Below are positions 33,109 to 41,909 of a stretch of 41,909 nucleotides of DNA, one piece after another. Where the stretch lies: the NCBI GenBank assembly GCA_024642625.1, contig JAHEAU010000002.1, positions 1-41,909 on the forward strand. The letters are read 5' to 3'. The notes under the pieces were generated by a model, which was not told where the DNA came from, ran no database searches, and saw nothing but the letters and a program-made list of their open reading frames with translations. The translations under genes were made by a program, and so were the position numbers. How positions within the stretch are numbered: the first letter of the stretch is position 1; each line of letters starts with the position of its first letter. This DNA is from Lewinellaceae bacterium (GTDB lineage Bacteria; Bacteroidota; Bacteroidia; Chitinophagales; Saprospiraceae).

Positions 33109-34290
33109 TTACCCTAGAAAGGAAATCGCGAAGGCGACTACTGACGCGATCAACCCCCACATAAAAACAGTGTAACACCAACGGAGATATTCATATTTCT
33201 TTGCTAACACAATCCCGAGAAAATAGAGATCCTTCGTCATGGACCGATAGATAAAAATTTCATCCTGGATCAGTTGGTCCACGCCCCATTGATAGTCTTT
33301 CAACTTCATATTGTAGAAGTTGCCAAAAAAAAGAAGGTTTGCCTCCTTATTATGAATGGACTCTATCGTCACTTCACCTTTGGTAATCTTTGGCCTGGTC
33401 GAGAGAGTAGCAAAAATAATTGCGACTAAACAGACAACCAGGAGGAGAATTGTAGGGATGACAAGTGCCTGATTCTCCCCGAATTTGGGAACAAGAGTAC
33501 TCACCGTAATAGACACAATAATGGCATTGATACTCAGCATGATATTCGCCTTGTTGTCGGCGATAGAACTGAGATTTATATGCGTTCGATATGCAGAACG
33601 GAACATCGTTTCTACACCTCGACTCAGCTTCTTTCCTTCTCCCGCAAATTGGCCCCACTCATCAGACACCTGCAGGTCGGAAGCGGGCGAATAAAGCGAG
33701 AGCATACTGTTAAGCTTTTTGATATGCTTTCGTTTCAGCTTACCGTAAAGGCGCTCCGCTTCAGCGGTGTGGTATTTGTGTTTCTCCAGGAAGTGAATCT
33801 CAAAACGGATCCATTCAGATTCGCTCATCACCTTGCTCTGTGAAAGCAGAAATTCCTGGCGCAATTTGCCCGCAAACGTCCAGTATTCAGGCAATCCTAG
33901 ATGACTGAGATCAGCATCGCACATGATGGACTGAAGGCGATTTGCCGGTTGTTGAGGCATTTGTGTGGCCCCGATACAGGCTTCAACTTGACAGATCACC
34001 TCTTCACTGACCTCCTTTGCGGATAGAATCTCTCTGGCAATGGCCTGACTGCGTTTCTCATGACCGGAAGGGCCTTCAATATATCCCTGGTCATGAAACC
34101 ATCCGGCAATTTCCAAGATAGATTTTTCATCCTCTGAAAGATCAGCCTCCTCTGCTAAAAAGCGAAGAGAACTCACCATTTGCTCCGTATGGACCAAATC
34201 ATGAAAACAATAGATTTCTGGCACTCGATTGGGGATCTCACGGCGCGCTTGCTCCTGGCAAAAGGTGACTAATTCCTGCATGGACAACAT
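33109..34290 (-). CDS. HD-domain protein fused to a Pycsar effector transmembrane domain
   Basis: A 393-residue protein. The N-terminal half is an HD metal-dependent phosphohydrolase: His34, His66-Asp67 (GWFHDQGY), GHEKRS (77), then DADLSHLG with Asp127. The C-terminal part from ~225 matches the Pycsar effector TM family (PycTM, DUF5706): ETMFRSAYRTHINLSSIADN, KANIMLSINAIIVSITVSTL, then further membrane helices (ILLLVVCLVAIIFATLSTRP; FMWGLIASVVAFAISFL). PycTM effectors are known from cCMP/cUMP anti-phage signalling, where membrane disruption kills the cell; fused HD forms are common in Bacteroidota and may instead degrade or sense a nucleotide. No cyclase gene is adjacent. Confidence 0.85.
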   Translation of the reverse strand: MLSMQELVTFCQEQARREIPNRVPEIYCFHDLVHTEQMVSSLRFLAEEADLSEDEKSILEIAGWFHDQGYIEGPSGHEKRSQAIAREILSAKEVSEEVICQVEACIGATQMPQQPANRLQSIMCDADLSHLGLPEYWTFAGKLRQEFLLSQSKVMSESEWIRFEIHFLEKHKYHTAEAERLYGKLKRKHIKKLNSMLSLYSPASDLQVSDEWGQFAGEGKKLSRGVETMFRSAYRTHINLSSIADNKANIMLSINAIIVSITVSTLVPKFGENQALVIPTILLLVVCLVAIIFATLSTRPKITKGEVTIESIHNKEANLLFFGNFYNMKLKDYQWGVDQLIQDEIFIYRSMTKDLYFLGIVLAKKYEYLRWCYTVFMWGLIASVVAFAISFLG

Positions 34291-34380
34291 AGGATGGAAA
34301 GTTAGGCCGGAATTTTCAATTTACCGTACCCGAGCAGGAAAAAGAAGAATGTTGACCACTGATCAGGGTCTATTATTGCA

Positions 34381-34758
34381 CTATTCATGGAATCTATTGA
34401 ACCAAATCTTCCCATTTGCTTCATCAAAATACAGATCAATGAAATACTCGCCATCCACTTTTCCTTTGATCCGGATTTCTGTTTGTGTCGGTAGCGTCTC
34501 AATGATTGCATCATTCGCCAGCGCACTTTCCACGCATTCTTGCGCATTCAACCATGCCTCTACAGCGTTGACATTAACCTTCCAGTCTGGATTTGATTGC
34601 GTTTTGGCAATTTCATCAATCAAATTGCCAGCAATTAACAGATCATTTCCATCTATTGATTCACAGAATAGTGACGATTCTTTTTGATCCTGCTTTGTAC
34701 AAGCCGCATTGACAACCAGGGATAAACCCACTGCCAGAAAAAGGAGATTGTGTTTCAT
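34381..34758 (-). CDS. Small lipoprotein, unknown family
   Basis: A 125-residue lipoprotein from the ATG at 34758: MKHNLLFLAVGLSLVVNAAC with a lipobox ending in NAAC (Cys20). The frame is open to 34785, but that extension overlaps the DsbD gene end and is not signal-like. The mature part (IAGNLIDEIAKTQSNPDW, VESALANDAIIETLPTQTEI, YFIDLYFDEANGKIWF) resembles no family I can name. It follows the dsbD gene by 16 bases and is probably co-transcribed with it. Confidence 0.65.
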   Translation of the reverse strand: MKHNLLFLAVGLSLVVNAACTKQDQKESSLFCESIDGNDLLIAGNLIDEIAKTQSNPDWKVNVNAVEAWLNAQECVESALANDAIIETLPTQTEIRIKGKVDGEYFIDLYFDEANGKIWFNRFHE

Positions 34759-34774
34759 GATGCCGTTTTCCTTA

Positions 34775-37291
34775 TTAACGGGCACTCAGTTCTTTTCGTT
34801 GGAGTTTACCCCAGGCCTCTTGACCACATGCAAGGAAAGAGGCAAATTCCGCTACATCCGGCGTGTAACCTACAGGTGAGTTTAACAATCGTCCATCCGG
34901 GCCGATCAGCACATAGTACGGCTGACTGTTGTTGTTAAAGAATTCCGTCTGGAAATGCGCCCATTTGTCACCTGTTCGCCGTAATGTACGCTGTCCTGTT
35001 ACTTTCGAGCTAACAGTTACTTGTTCATCAACCGGGAGTTCGATCTTTTCATCCACATACAAGGAAATGAGAACGTAGTCGTTTTTAATCATTTTATAGA
35101 CTTCTTTCTTTGGCCAGACATGTTCTTCCATCTTGCGGCAATTTACACAGGCATGACCTGTAAAATCGATCATGATCGGCTTATTCATCTTCCGGGCATA
35201 GGCGACTCCTGAATCCAGATCTTTGAAACAGTCCAGATTATTGGGGCATTCCTTGGGGTACAGCCAGCTGTAACCAACTGGAGGCGCCAAACCACTGAGC
35301 AAACCAAGGGATGTGAATGACTGTTTGTCTTCGTCAAACTGGAAGCCGGTCATGAGATAAATCGCGGTGACAAGCGATAAAACACCCAATCCGAGACGCA
35401 CCTTTCCCGGCTTATCATTTGGTGAATCATGAGGAAACTTGATCATGCCAAACAGATAGGCACTCATCGCAAATGCGACCACAATCCAGATGATCAGGAA
35501 GGGTTCAATTTTTAGCAACCCCCAATGTTTGACCAGATCTGCATTACTCAGGAATTTAAATGCCAGGGCCAATTCCAGGAATCCCAAAACCACCTTAACT
35601 GTATTCAGCCACCCACCAGAACGAGGCAGTGTATTCAACCAGCCCGGGAAAGCGGCGAACAAGGCAAACGGCAAGGCCAAAGCAATCCCGAATCCACTCA
35701 TCCCGGCTGTCAACTGCATTGCACCACCGTCAGACGATAACGCACCAGCCAATAAAGAGCCAAGGATGGGGCCTGTGCAGGAAAAGGAAACCAGAGCAAG
35801 GGTGAGGGCCATGAAAAAGATGCCAAAAACACCGCCCACTCCTTCAGCAGAACTCACTTTATTCGTAAAGGACGCCGGCATGGTAATCTCGTAATATCCA
35901 AAAAAGGAAAAAGCAAAAAAGAGGAAGATGACAAAGAAGGAAATGTTCAACCAAATATTGGTCGATATATCATTAAGGATGTCTGGATTCAGACTATCCA
36001 TAACATGGAATGGAATACTCAGCAATAGATAGACAAGGAAGATAAAAAATCCATAGAGCAGGGCATTGATCAAGCCCTTTTTCTTGTCTTTGCTCCCCTT
36101 GGTAAAGAAGCTGACAGTCAGAGGAATCATTGGAAATACACAAGGAGTCAGCAGCGCCAGCAAACCACCAAAAAATCCAAGCAGGAAGATGGTCCACATA
36201 CTCTTCCCTCCTGTTACAACAGAGGAAGTAAATGAGCAGTCATTCACCGGATTCTCTAGATCGACACTGACAAATGGATACGTTTTCCCGATATCACCGA
36301 GTTCACCTTCATCTTCCTTGCCAATATGAATCTTGCCAGCAGCAAAATCAATGGTAAAATCGACCAACTGTGGTGGAAGGCAACGCCTGTCATCACACGT
36401 CATGAATTCAAAATAACCGGTCAACGGTTTGGAAGGATCGGTCACACTGAAGTCCTGTTCAAAGGTGAGGTCTTCCTTGTATTTGACCACTTGCATGTCA
36501 AAGATGGGATCGAATATATCCAATCGATGCTTTCCAGATTCCCGAATGACTCCATTTAATGAAGCCCCCTGTTGGACATCAAAACCAAAATTGGTCGGAA
36601 TGGGACCATCGCCATTGATATCCTTGGAATAGACATACCAGCCTTTATCAATCATGAATGAAAAAACGGCCGTATAGGCTCCTTCTCCGGTTTGTTTCAG
36701 GATGGCTGACCAAGACACAGGTTGTAAAATACCATCACCACCTTCCTGAGGTTCCTGGGTCAGAGCGGCTTCTTCCTCAGGAAGATCTACCGTCATTGTA
36801 GCTGATGCAGGGGCTTCTTCGTTTGATTTGGTTTCTTTGATCTCAAACGAAAAATCGACTTGTTTGGGGGGCAAACAGCGCTCATTATCGCAAGTCATAA
36901 ATTCCAACCAACCTACAATAGGCTTGCTGGTATCTGTTACCTTGACTTTTTGCCTGAATATGACCTCCGTCGTGTATTTGACGACCTCCATTTCGAAGAT
37001 CTTGTCGTATCCCGCATGACGGTCTCCTTCTTCTCGAGTCTTCCCTATCCTGGAATAATGAGAGCCTGGTGTATATTCAAATGAAGTCGGAATTGGACCA
37101 TCACCAATCAACTCCTGAGAGTATATCGTCCATCCCTCATCGATTTTAGCCTTGAAAATCAGTTCATATTCCTGGCCACTCAGTTTCTTGTATGATTGAC
37201 TCCAATGAACCGGGTCAAAAATCTGACCTTGGCTGATCCCATTGACCAGGAAGAAAAAAATGACAACTAAAAATCTGGAGAGGCGCTTCAT
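34775..37291 (-). CDS. dsbD: DsbD-type thiol:disulfide interchange protein with two N-terminal domains
   Basis: An 838-residue electron carrier that passes reducing equivalents from cytoplasmic thioredoxin to periplasmic proteins. After a signal peptide there are two DsbD-alpha-like domains, each with the motif GDGPIPT and a CD(N/D)xRCLPP element (~residues 25-155 and ~185-320). The polytopic DsbD-beta core follows, with LTPCVFPMIPLTV and SFSCTGPILGS (the paired membrane cysteines), then a thioredoxin-like domain with DFTGHACVNCRKME (CVNC). Duplication of the N-terminal domain is unusual. A third, free-standing domain is encoded upstream at 37302-37748. Confidence 0.92.
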   Translation of the reverse strand: MKRLSRFLVVIFFFLVNGISQGQIFDPVHWSQSYKKLSGQEYELIFKAKIDEGWTIYSQELIGDGPIPTSFEYTPGSHYSRIGKTREEGDRHAGYDKIFEMEVVKYTTEVIFRQKVKVTDTSKPIVGWLEFMTCDNERCLPPKQVDFSFEIKETKSNEEAPASATMTVDLPEEEAALTQEPQEGGDGILQPVSWSAILKQTGEGAYTAVFSFMIDKGWYVYSKDINGDGPIPTNFGFDVQQGASLNGVIRESGKHRLDIFDPIFDMQVVKYKEDLTFEQDFSVTDPSKPLTGYFEFMTCDDRRCLPPQLVDFTIDFAAGKIHIGKEDEGELGDIGKTYPFVSVDLENPVNDCSFTSSVVTGGKSMWTIFLLGFFGGLLALLTPCVFPMIPLTVSFFTKGSKDKKKGLINALLYGFFIFLVYLLLSIPFHVMDSLNPDILNDISTNIWLNISFFVIFLFFAFSFFGYYEITMPASFTNKVSSAEGVGGVFGIFFMALTLALVSFSCTGPILGSLLAGALSSDGGAMQLTAGMSGFGIALALPFALFAAFPGWLNTLPRSGGWLNTVKVVLGFLELALAFKFLSNADLVKHWGLLKIEPFLIIWIVVAFAMSAYLFGMIKFPHDSPNDKPGKVRLGLGVLSLVTAIYLMTGFQFDEDKQSFTSLGLLSGLAPPVGYSWLYPKECPNNLDCFKDLDSGVAYARKMNKPIMIDFTGHACVNCRKMEEHVWPKKEVYKMIKNDYVLISLYVDEKIELPVDEQVTVSSKVTGQRTLRRTGDKWAHFQTEFFNNNSQPYYVLIGPDGRLLNSPVGYTPDVAEFASFLACGQEAWGKLQRKELSAR

Positions 37292-37301
37292 ACATCACAC
37301 T

Positions 37302-37748
37302 TTAAGGAAGGTCTACCGTAAATTTTTGGCGGATGGGCGGTAGACACTTTGTTTCATCACAAGTCATATACGTATAACTACCAGAGATGGTTTTGGCACC
37401 CGCTGGTACTCTTACTTGAGAAATAAAGGTAGCCTCTTGGCTGAACTTGACGAGGTGCATTTCGAAAATTGGATCAAACACTTCATGTTTATGGCCATCT
37501 TCCCGCTTACTCAACTGTTTTGCTCCATTCACAAACTCAAATGAAGTTGGAATTGGGCCTTCGTCTGGTGCTAAAAATTGAGAATAGAGGTACCACCCGT
37601 CTTCAATGGCAACATCTGCAATCAGCGAATAGGTCGTTTCATTGACCTTCTCGACACGTAATGTCCATTGTGTTACCTGTTTGACTTGTCCAAATCCGGC
37701 AAAAGGTAATAACAGGAGGAAAGAAAAGATGATGTGGCGATAGTTCAT
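37302..37748 (-). CDS. Stand-alone DsbD N-terminal-like domain protein
   Basis: A 148-residue exported protein (signal MNYRHIIFSFLLLLPFAGFG) equal to one DsbD-alpha-like domain: GWYLYSQFLAPDEGPIPTSF, DGHKHEVFDPIFEMHLVKFS and TCDETKCLPP near the end. It keeps the two cysteines, so it may accept electrons from the membrane DsbD. It ends 10 bases before the dsbD gene on the same strand, so the two form an operon, and it probably arose by duplication of the DsbD N-terminal domain. Confidence 0.88.
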   Translation of the reverse strand: MNYRHIIFSFLLLLPFAGFGQVKQVTQWTLRVEKVNETTYSLIADVAIEDGWYLYSQFLAPDEGPIPTSFEFVNGAKQLSKREDGHKHEVFDPIFEMHLVKFSQEATFISQVRVPAGAKTISGSYTYMTCDETKCLPPIRQKFTVDLP

Positions 37749-37977
37749 GATGTGGTGTTTTCTTATAAGACCTGCAAGTTGCCCGGTTTTCGGGCAGGAA
37801 ACCTCAAATCACCCCTGGATTAACAATACTTTAAACGGTTTGAACGAATCGTACTAGCTATTGCCCGAGGTACAATCTTTCGGATCGAACAACCGATTGA
37901 TATCCATTCTACCTGGGACATTCGACTCCAATCAGATCGTTTAAGCCCATCTTAACTTTGCCTCTGCCTTCAGGCAA

Positions 37978-38964
37978 TCATAACAAATTAATCAACGGAA
38001 AATACTGATAGATGACGACTGCCACGAACAGAAGGAAATGAACCATTTCCGCCCGGGCTGGTCGGAGTCGCGCCATCCATAAACCCATTAGTGCCCCTAT
38101 TGGAATGGCCGTTAACAGAAACTGAGCACATTCGATTTGTGGAACGACCAAGAGTGATGCGAGTGATAGCAAACAAGTCCAATAGAGTACCTGGATATTT
38201 TTTTGGACTTGCATAGTTTCACCCAAAGATACCTTGCTGTATTGGCCAATAACTGTGATCAACAAGATCAGCAAGAGAACCATCTCAATCTGGATTCGCA
38301 ATCCTTCAGGTCCAATGAAATAGGGTGGCCAACTCCAGGAGTATCCAACAAAATCAACAAAACTGCCAGGTGGCTCCATCATATAATAAATCATGCCCAA
38401 CAACCCCCAGGGCAGAGCCAGGCCGATCGCGTATTGGCATAACTCAATCATCCTTCTGCTCCGCATAATACCAATGCCAATCCACCCCAGGAAAATAAAT
38501 ACCAGATAACTTTGAGCTGTCAAAGCGGTCATGCTGATCAGGAAACCAACATTGAAAATGGCCTGAGCGGACTCTTGCTGTTTATAGATTTTGAAAAGTT
38601 GATATATAGCCAATACCAGAAATGTATTTGCAATGACCTCTGGTGTCAAGCCATAAAATTCAGGTGTTGCGGAATAGATAAAAGCAATGAATAACCCTGG
38701 AAACAAAGTGGCCTGAGCGCCCATTCGATATTGATTGACCAGGTAACTCATGACCAACCCCTGTAACCAGATCAATAAAATAGCAACACTTAACCTGGGG
38801 GTTTGATCGTCTGGCAGAATTCCTAATAACCAATCATACACAAAACCACCCTGAGTATTTAACACTACTGGATTGACCATGTAAGCGGGAGCCCAAAGGA
38901 TGACCAAATAGGCCAAAACCAGCAGGTGGATAAAGAGTTGATTGGTGCGAAAAAGTTGGAGCAC
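37978..38964 (-). CDS. Polytopic membrane protein, DUF6427-like
   Basis: A 328-residue inner-membrane protein starting with GTG at 38964, preceded by AAAGGAAG, a good ribosome-binding site, which is uncommon in this window. Nine or ten membrane helices are visible, starting at LFIHLLVLAYLVILWAPAYM. Phrases such as FYGLTPEVIANTFLVLAIYQ, NVGFLISMTALTAQSYLVFI and FVGYSWSWPPYF recall a Bacteroidota membrane family (DUF6427). The role is unknown. It stands alone between the DsbD operon and the ABC-F gene. Confidence 0.65.
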   Translation of the reverse strand: MLQLFRTNQLFIHLLVLAYLVILWAPAYMVNPVVLNTQGGFVYDWLLGILPDDQTPRLSVAILLIWLQGLVMSYLVNQYRMGAQATLFPGLFIAFIYSATPEFYGLTPEVIANTFLVLAIYQLFKIYKQQESAQAIFNVGFLISMTALTAQSYLVFIFLGWIGIGIMRSRRMIELCQYAIGLALPWGLLGMIYYMMEPPGSFVDFVGYSWSWPPYFIGPEGLRIQIEMVLLLILLITVIGQYSKVSLGETMQVQKNIQVLYWTCLLSLASLLVVPQIECAQFLLTAIPIGALMGLWMARLRPARAEMVHFLLFVAVVIYQYFPLINLL

Positions 38965-39019
38965 GGTTATCTTCCTTTAGAACGAAGATACATGGTCACG
39001 GCTGATTGACATCCGTGAT

Positions 39020-40894
39020 TTAGTCTGTTTCCTCGTCGGCAATCGTCATCCACTCCAATTCCTTTTCCTCGATCTGCCCTTGAAGCTGATCGAGCTCCTT
39101 ACTGAGCTGGGTGATTTCATCACCGGGTAAAACTTCGTCTGTAAAACGAGTGTGAATGATCTTTTTGCGCTCCTCCAGCTTGGCGATCTCCTTTTCCAGC
39201 TTGTCCATTTGCCGCTTCTGCTGGTAGGTGATCTTCGACTGAACGCCTTTACGAGGTGCCTCTGTTTTGGGCGGTTCCGGGTCGCGAGCGGCGCGCTCTT
39301 CCCGTTGTTTCTCACGAAGAAAGTTCCTGTATTCTGTATACGTGCCGTTGTAATCACGAATCTTTCCTTCCCCTTCGAAAACAAAGAGGTGATCGACGAT
39401 CTTGTCCATGAAATATCGGTCGTGGGTCACGATGAGAACCACTCCAGGGAAGTCCATCAGATAATCCTCCAGAACATTCAGTGCCAGTACATCCAGATCG
39501 TTTGTCGGCTCATCCAGAATGAGGAAGTTCGGATTGTGCATCAGAATACTCAGGAGGTGGAGGCGGCGACGCTCCCCACCTGACAATTGAGACACGTAGA
39601 CCTGCTGTTGTGGACGGGTAAAGAGGAACCGTTCCAGTAATTGATGTGCGGTGAGTTTTTGACCCTTGTCCAACGGAACAAATTCGGCAATATCACGGAT
39701 CACATCAATGACTCGCTTATCCTCGTCCAGCTGTAAACCGGCTTGGGTATAATACCCGAATACGACTGTGCCACCAATCACGATTTTACCACTGTCCGGC
39801 CTCAATTCCTCGGTCAGCATCTGCAAAAAAGTGGTTTTACCGACTCCATTGGGCCCGACAATCCCGACACGTTCTCCTTTGCGAAACTTGTAGGAAAAAT
39901 GATCCACCAATAATTTATCATCAAATCGCTTGGTGAGATAATGAGCCTCCAGGATTTTACTGCCCAGTCGACTGCCTTTCAGATCGATCTGCAGGTCTTT
40001 GTCAGGTCCCTTTGCAGAAGCTGCCTCCTTGATTTGGTAAAATTTATCAACCCTGCTTTTCGCCTTGGTGCCCCGGGCTGATGGTGACCTGCGCACCCAT
40101 TCGAGTTCGCGAAGCATCAGCTTGCGCAATTTGCCCATCTCTACTTGCTGTGTATCCTCTCGTGTGGTCTTTTTCTCCAGGAAGTCAGCGTAATTCCCTT
40201 TATACTTATAAATCTCTCCCCGATCCAGTTCGACGATGGTATCGCACACATTTTCAAGAAAGTACCGGTCGTGCGTGACAATAAAGATGGTCAAGCCTTG
40301 TTGGCTGAGAAATTGTTCCAGCCATTCGATCATTTCGACATCCAGGTGGTTCGTCGGTTCATCGAGGATCAAAAAGTCAGGATCTTCAAGGATAACTCGT
40401 GCCAGGTCCAGTCGTTTTTGTTCACCACCAGACATTTGACCCACTGTCTTTTCAAGGTCGTGCAAATTCAGTTTGCCCAAGACTTCCTTGATCCGGGATT
40501 CTTTTGCCCAGCCACCCTTTTCGTCCATATCATGCAGGACAGTTTGCATGTCGACATGATGCGGATCTCGATCCATCAATTCCTGATATCGGGCCACCAG
40601 TTTCAAAACTGGATCACCGGTGTTCAGAATCACATCGATGACACGATGTTGTTCTTCGAATTGGGCATCTTGAGTCAGAAAGCCCAGACGAGCATCCGGG
40701 TGTACTGAAACCCTGGCATGTGTACCCTCTGGCAAATCGACACCAGCAGCCACACGCAGTAGTGTGCTTTTTCCTGATCCATTTCGAGCGACTAAGCCGA
40801 CTTTCTGCCCCTTGTTGATATGCAGGCTGACCTGGTTGAAGAGAATCTTCTCACCATACGATTTACTGACGTTGTCGAGTTCCAGATAGGTCAT
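39020..40894 (-). CDS. uup: ABC-F family ATPase (Uup-like)
   Basis: A 624-residue protein with two ATP-binding cassettes and no membrane segments. Site 1 has ARNGSGKST (~37-44), MSGGEQKRLDLA and LILDEPTNHLD; site 2 has GPNGVGKTT, LSGGERRRLHL and LILDEPTNDLD. The linker between them and the C-terminal coiled coil (from about 555: KRQMDKLEKEIAKLEERKKI) are those of Uup, which acts on ribosomes and affects transposon excision in E. coli. The start at 40894 (MTYLELDNV) is chosen over a TTG 9 bases upstream; TACCTTTG, a perfect -7 motif, lies just upstream. Confidence 0.92.
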   Translation of the reverse strand: MTYLELDNVSKSYGEKILFNQVSLHINKGQKVGLVARNGSGKSTLLRVAAGVDLPEGTHARVSVHPDARLGFLTQDAQFEEQHRVIDVILNTGDPVLKLVARYQELMDRDPHHVDMQTVLHDMDEKGGWAKESRIKEVLGKLNLHDLEKTVGQMSGGEQKRLDLARVILEDPDFLILDEPTNHLDVEMIEWLEQFLSQQGLTIFIVTHDRYFLENVCDTIVELDRGEIYKYKGNYADFLEKKTTREDTQQVEMGKLRKLMLRELEWVRRSPSARGTKAKSRVDKFYQIKEAASAKGPDKDLQIDLKGSRLGSKILEAHYLTKRFDDKLLVDHFSYKFRKGERVGIVGPNGVGKTTFLQMLTEELRPDSGKIVIGGTVVFGYYTQAGLQLDEDKRVIDVIRDIAEFVPLDKGQKLTAHQLLERFLFTRPQQQVYVSQLSGGERRRLHLLSILMHNPNFLILDEPTNDLDVLALNVLEDYLMDFPGVVLIVTHDRYFMDKIVDHLFVFEGEGKIRDYNGTYTEYRNFLREKQREERAARDPEPPKTEAPRKGVQSKITYQQKRQMDKLEKEIAKLEERKKIIHTRFTDEVLPGDEITQLSKELDQLQGQIEEKELEWMTIADEETD

Positions 40895-40900
40895 AGGCCG

Positions 40901-40908
40901 CAAAGGTA
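40901..40908 (-). promoter_or_regulatory. Candidate -7 element of the uup promoter
   Basis: TACCTTTG on the minus strand fits TAnnTTTG exactly and lies 6 bases before the ATG at 40894. The transcript would be almost leaderless. No good -33 element at the ideal spacing was seen. Confidence 0.4.
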
Positions 40909-41205
40909 CATCGGGAGGTTTCGCAATGATGACCTTTCATGACTTCTGACCTGAATTTTCTGACCATACCTACCCCAAAACCCCAATTGGTCCTGGTCAA
41001 ATGGACATAAAAAACCCCGCAGTTTACACTGCAGGGTACACGTTGCTTAACGCTTCACTCATTACATTTTCACCAAGGAAAGGGTGCCATGATCTGCATC
41101 CACCTAGGCTTATAACGAAGAGCCCGCTTGTTTAAAAAACGTTGCCTCTTCGCGATAAAAAGTTACTTTTTTATTTTCTGAGAAATGGTGGACCTTTGCT
41201 ACCCT
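40909..41205. other. Intergenic region between divergent uup and EamA genes
   Basis: About 300 bases with no gene. It holds the leftward terminator at 41009-41036. A leftward fragment ending VDADHGTLSLVKM then TAA lies around 41070-41105 but has stops directly upstream, so it is at most a gene remnant. GACCTTTG just before the EamA start resembles a -7 element. Confidence 0.4.
41009..41036 (-). terminator. Leftward intrinsic terminator without an obvious gene
   Basis: On the minus strand CCCTGCAG, a 6-base loop, CTGCGGGG and six T residues make a clear terminator (41036 to 41009). The transcript it ends would come from 41040-41200, where no leftward gene is visible. The T-run is on the minus strand only. 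Confidence 0.65.
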
Positions 41206-41909
41206 ATGGCTGCTGCCCCTACTTATCCCTTCAAAGCCTGGCTGGCACTGGCTGCAGTGTGCGTCATTTGGGGAACCACCTATCTTGCCAACAAAGTGGG
41301 TGTCAGTTATGTGCCACCCTTACTTTTTTCAGCCCTTCGGCAGATCATCGCTGGCGTTCTGATCCTGAGCTGGTTTTTGTCAAGAGGTTCTATACCCTGG
41401 CAGGACAGGGGCTATTTACGCTTTCAAGCTGGCATTGGGTTTTTTATGTTGTCGATCGGAAATGGCTTGAGTCTGGTGGCCCTTCGCTTTCTGGAATCGG
41501 GCATAACAGCCTTGTTTTCCGCTTCCTTGCCCATTGTCATTGTCGTATTGAATGCAGTGATGCGCAGTGACGACAAACCCACTCGAAACGGGATACTGGG
41601 CATTTCACTCGGCATGATCGGGATTGTGTTTATGAGTTGGGAGGAGCTCCGAATATCTACGGATACCAGTTATATCTGGGGCCTTCTCTTCCTTTTGATC
41701 GCGATGACAGGTTGGGCTTATGGCTCGCTCAAATCCAAGACCAAAACCTGGACCTATCCAGTCCTTTTAAATGCTGGTATCCAAATGTTGGCCGGTGGAA
41801 GTCTGACGCTAATCTTTAGTGTGCCTCTGGAGGATTGGACTACAACCCGATGGACTCTGGACGTCAGCTGGGCTATGGTTTATCTGGTCTTCATGGGTTC
41901 TCTGATCGC
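41206..41909 (+). CDS. EamA/DMT family transporter (partial)
   Basis: A drug/metabolite-transporter family (EamA) protein whose 3' end is outside the window; 234 codons are present. The first repeat has WLALAAVCVIWGTTYLANKV and FSALRQIIAGVLILSWFL; FMLSIGNGLSLVALRFLESG and LPIVIVVLNAV continue the EamA pattern, and the second EamA repeat begins at about 151 with YIWGLLFLLIAMTGWAYGSL. It moves small metabolites across the inner membrane; substrate unknown. The ATG at 41206 is chosen; another in-frame ATG at 41185 precedes the GACCTTTG element, which supports the later start. Confidence 0.9.
   Translation, partial: MAAAPTYPFKAWLALAAVCVIWGTTYLANKVGVSYVPPLLFSALRQIIAGVLILSWFLSRGSIPWQDRGYLRFQAGIGFFMLSIGNGLSLVALRFLESGITALFSASLPIVIVVLNAVMRSDDKPTRNGILGISLGMIGIVFMSWEELRISTDTSYIWGLLFLLIAMTGWAYGSLKSKTKTWTYPVLLNAGIQMLAGGSLTLIFSVPLEDWTTTRWTLDVSWAMVYLVFMGSLI

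Overview
The window reads as a chromosomal segment of a Bacteroidota bacterium, probably from the Saprospiria. The evidence is two proteins with type IX secretion (T9SS) C-terminal sorting domains, TonB C-terminal-domain proteins, LVIVD lipoproteins, PorT-like barrels, a DUF1501/DUF1800 pair, a Reg_prop/Y_Y_Y sensor kinase, and TAnnTTTG-type promoter elements close to start codons. The class-level placement is inference. No rRNA, tRNA, CRISPR array or intact insertion sequence was seen.

Layout. (1) 1-8.9 kb is mostly housekeeping and metabolism: a truncated fused membrane/spermidine-synthase gene, a YeiH-type transporter, an outer-membrane barrel, a three-domain NlpE/META lipoprotein, a small membrane protein coupled to a class I isoprenoid-synthase-like protein, YdeI, a 3' remnant of DAHP synthase, a phytase-like esterase, a peroxiredoxin and clpS. 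(2) 8.9-13.1 kb is a decay zone. A 3' copy of clpS with its terminator, a conserved protein interrupted by stop codons, and a 3' remnant of an outer-membrane barrel gene surround two intact secreted-protein genes. (3) 13.2-23.9 kb is one rightward block: a large sensor kinase, a NarL-type response regulator and five exported proteins of mostly unknown function, ending with a 986-residue tectonin/Asp-box protein. A short repeated motif precedes the regulator gene and the exported-protein genes. (4) 24.0-25.6 kb is a tripartite HipBST-type toxin-antitoxin operon with HipB-type palindromic operators. (5) 25.7-32.8 kb is a leftward surface block: a barrel, two LVIVD lipoproteins, a TonB-like protein, DUF1501 with a T9SS domain, DUF1800, a second TonB-like protein and ferritin. 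(6) 33.1-41.9 kb holds an HD-Pycsar-effector fusion, a small lipoprotein, DsbD with two N-terminal domains plus a free-standing third, a DUF6427-like membrane protein, an Uup-type ABC-F ATPase and the start of an EamA transporter.

How the genes may work together. The kinase and regulator probably control the adjacent exported-protein cluster. HipB should repress its own operon through the mapped operators, while HipS is predicted to neutralise the HipT kinase. The DsbD genes probably supply reducing power to the periplasm. The most unusual items are the sensor/exoprotein block, HipBST with its operator set, the HD-PycTM fusion, the isolated isoprenoid-synthase-like gene and the gene graveyard around the duplicated clpS end.
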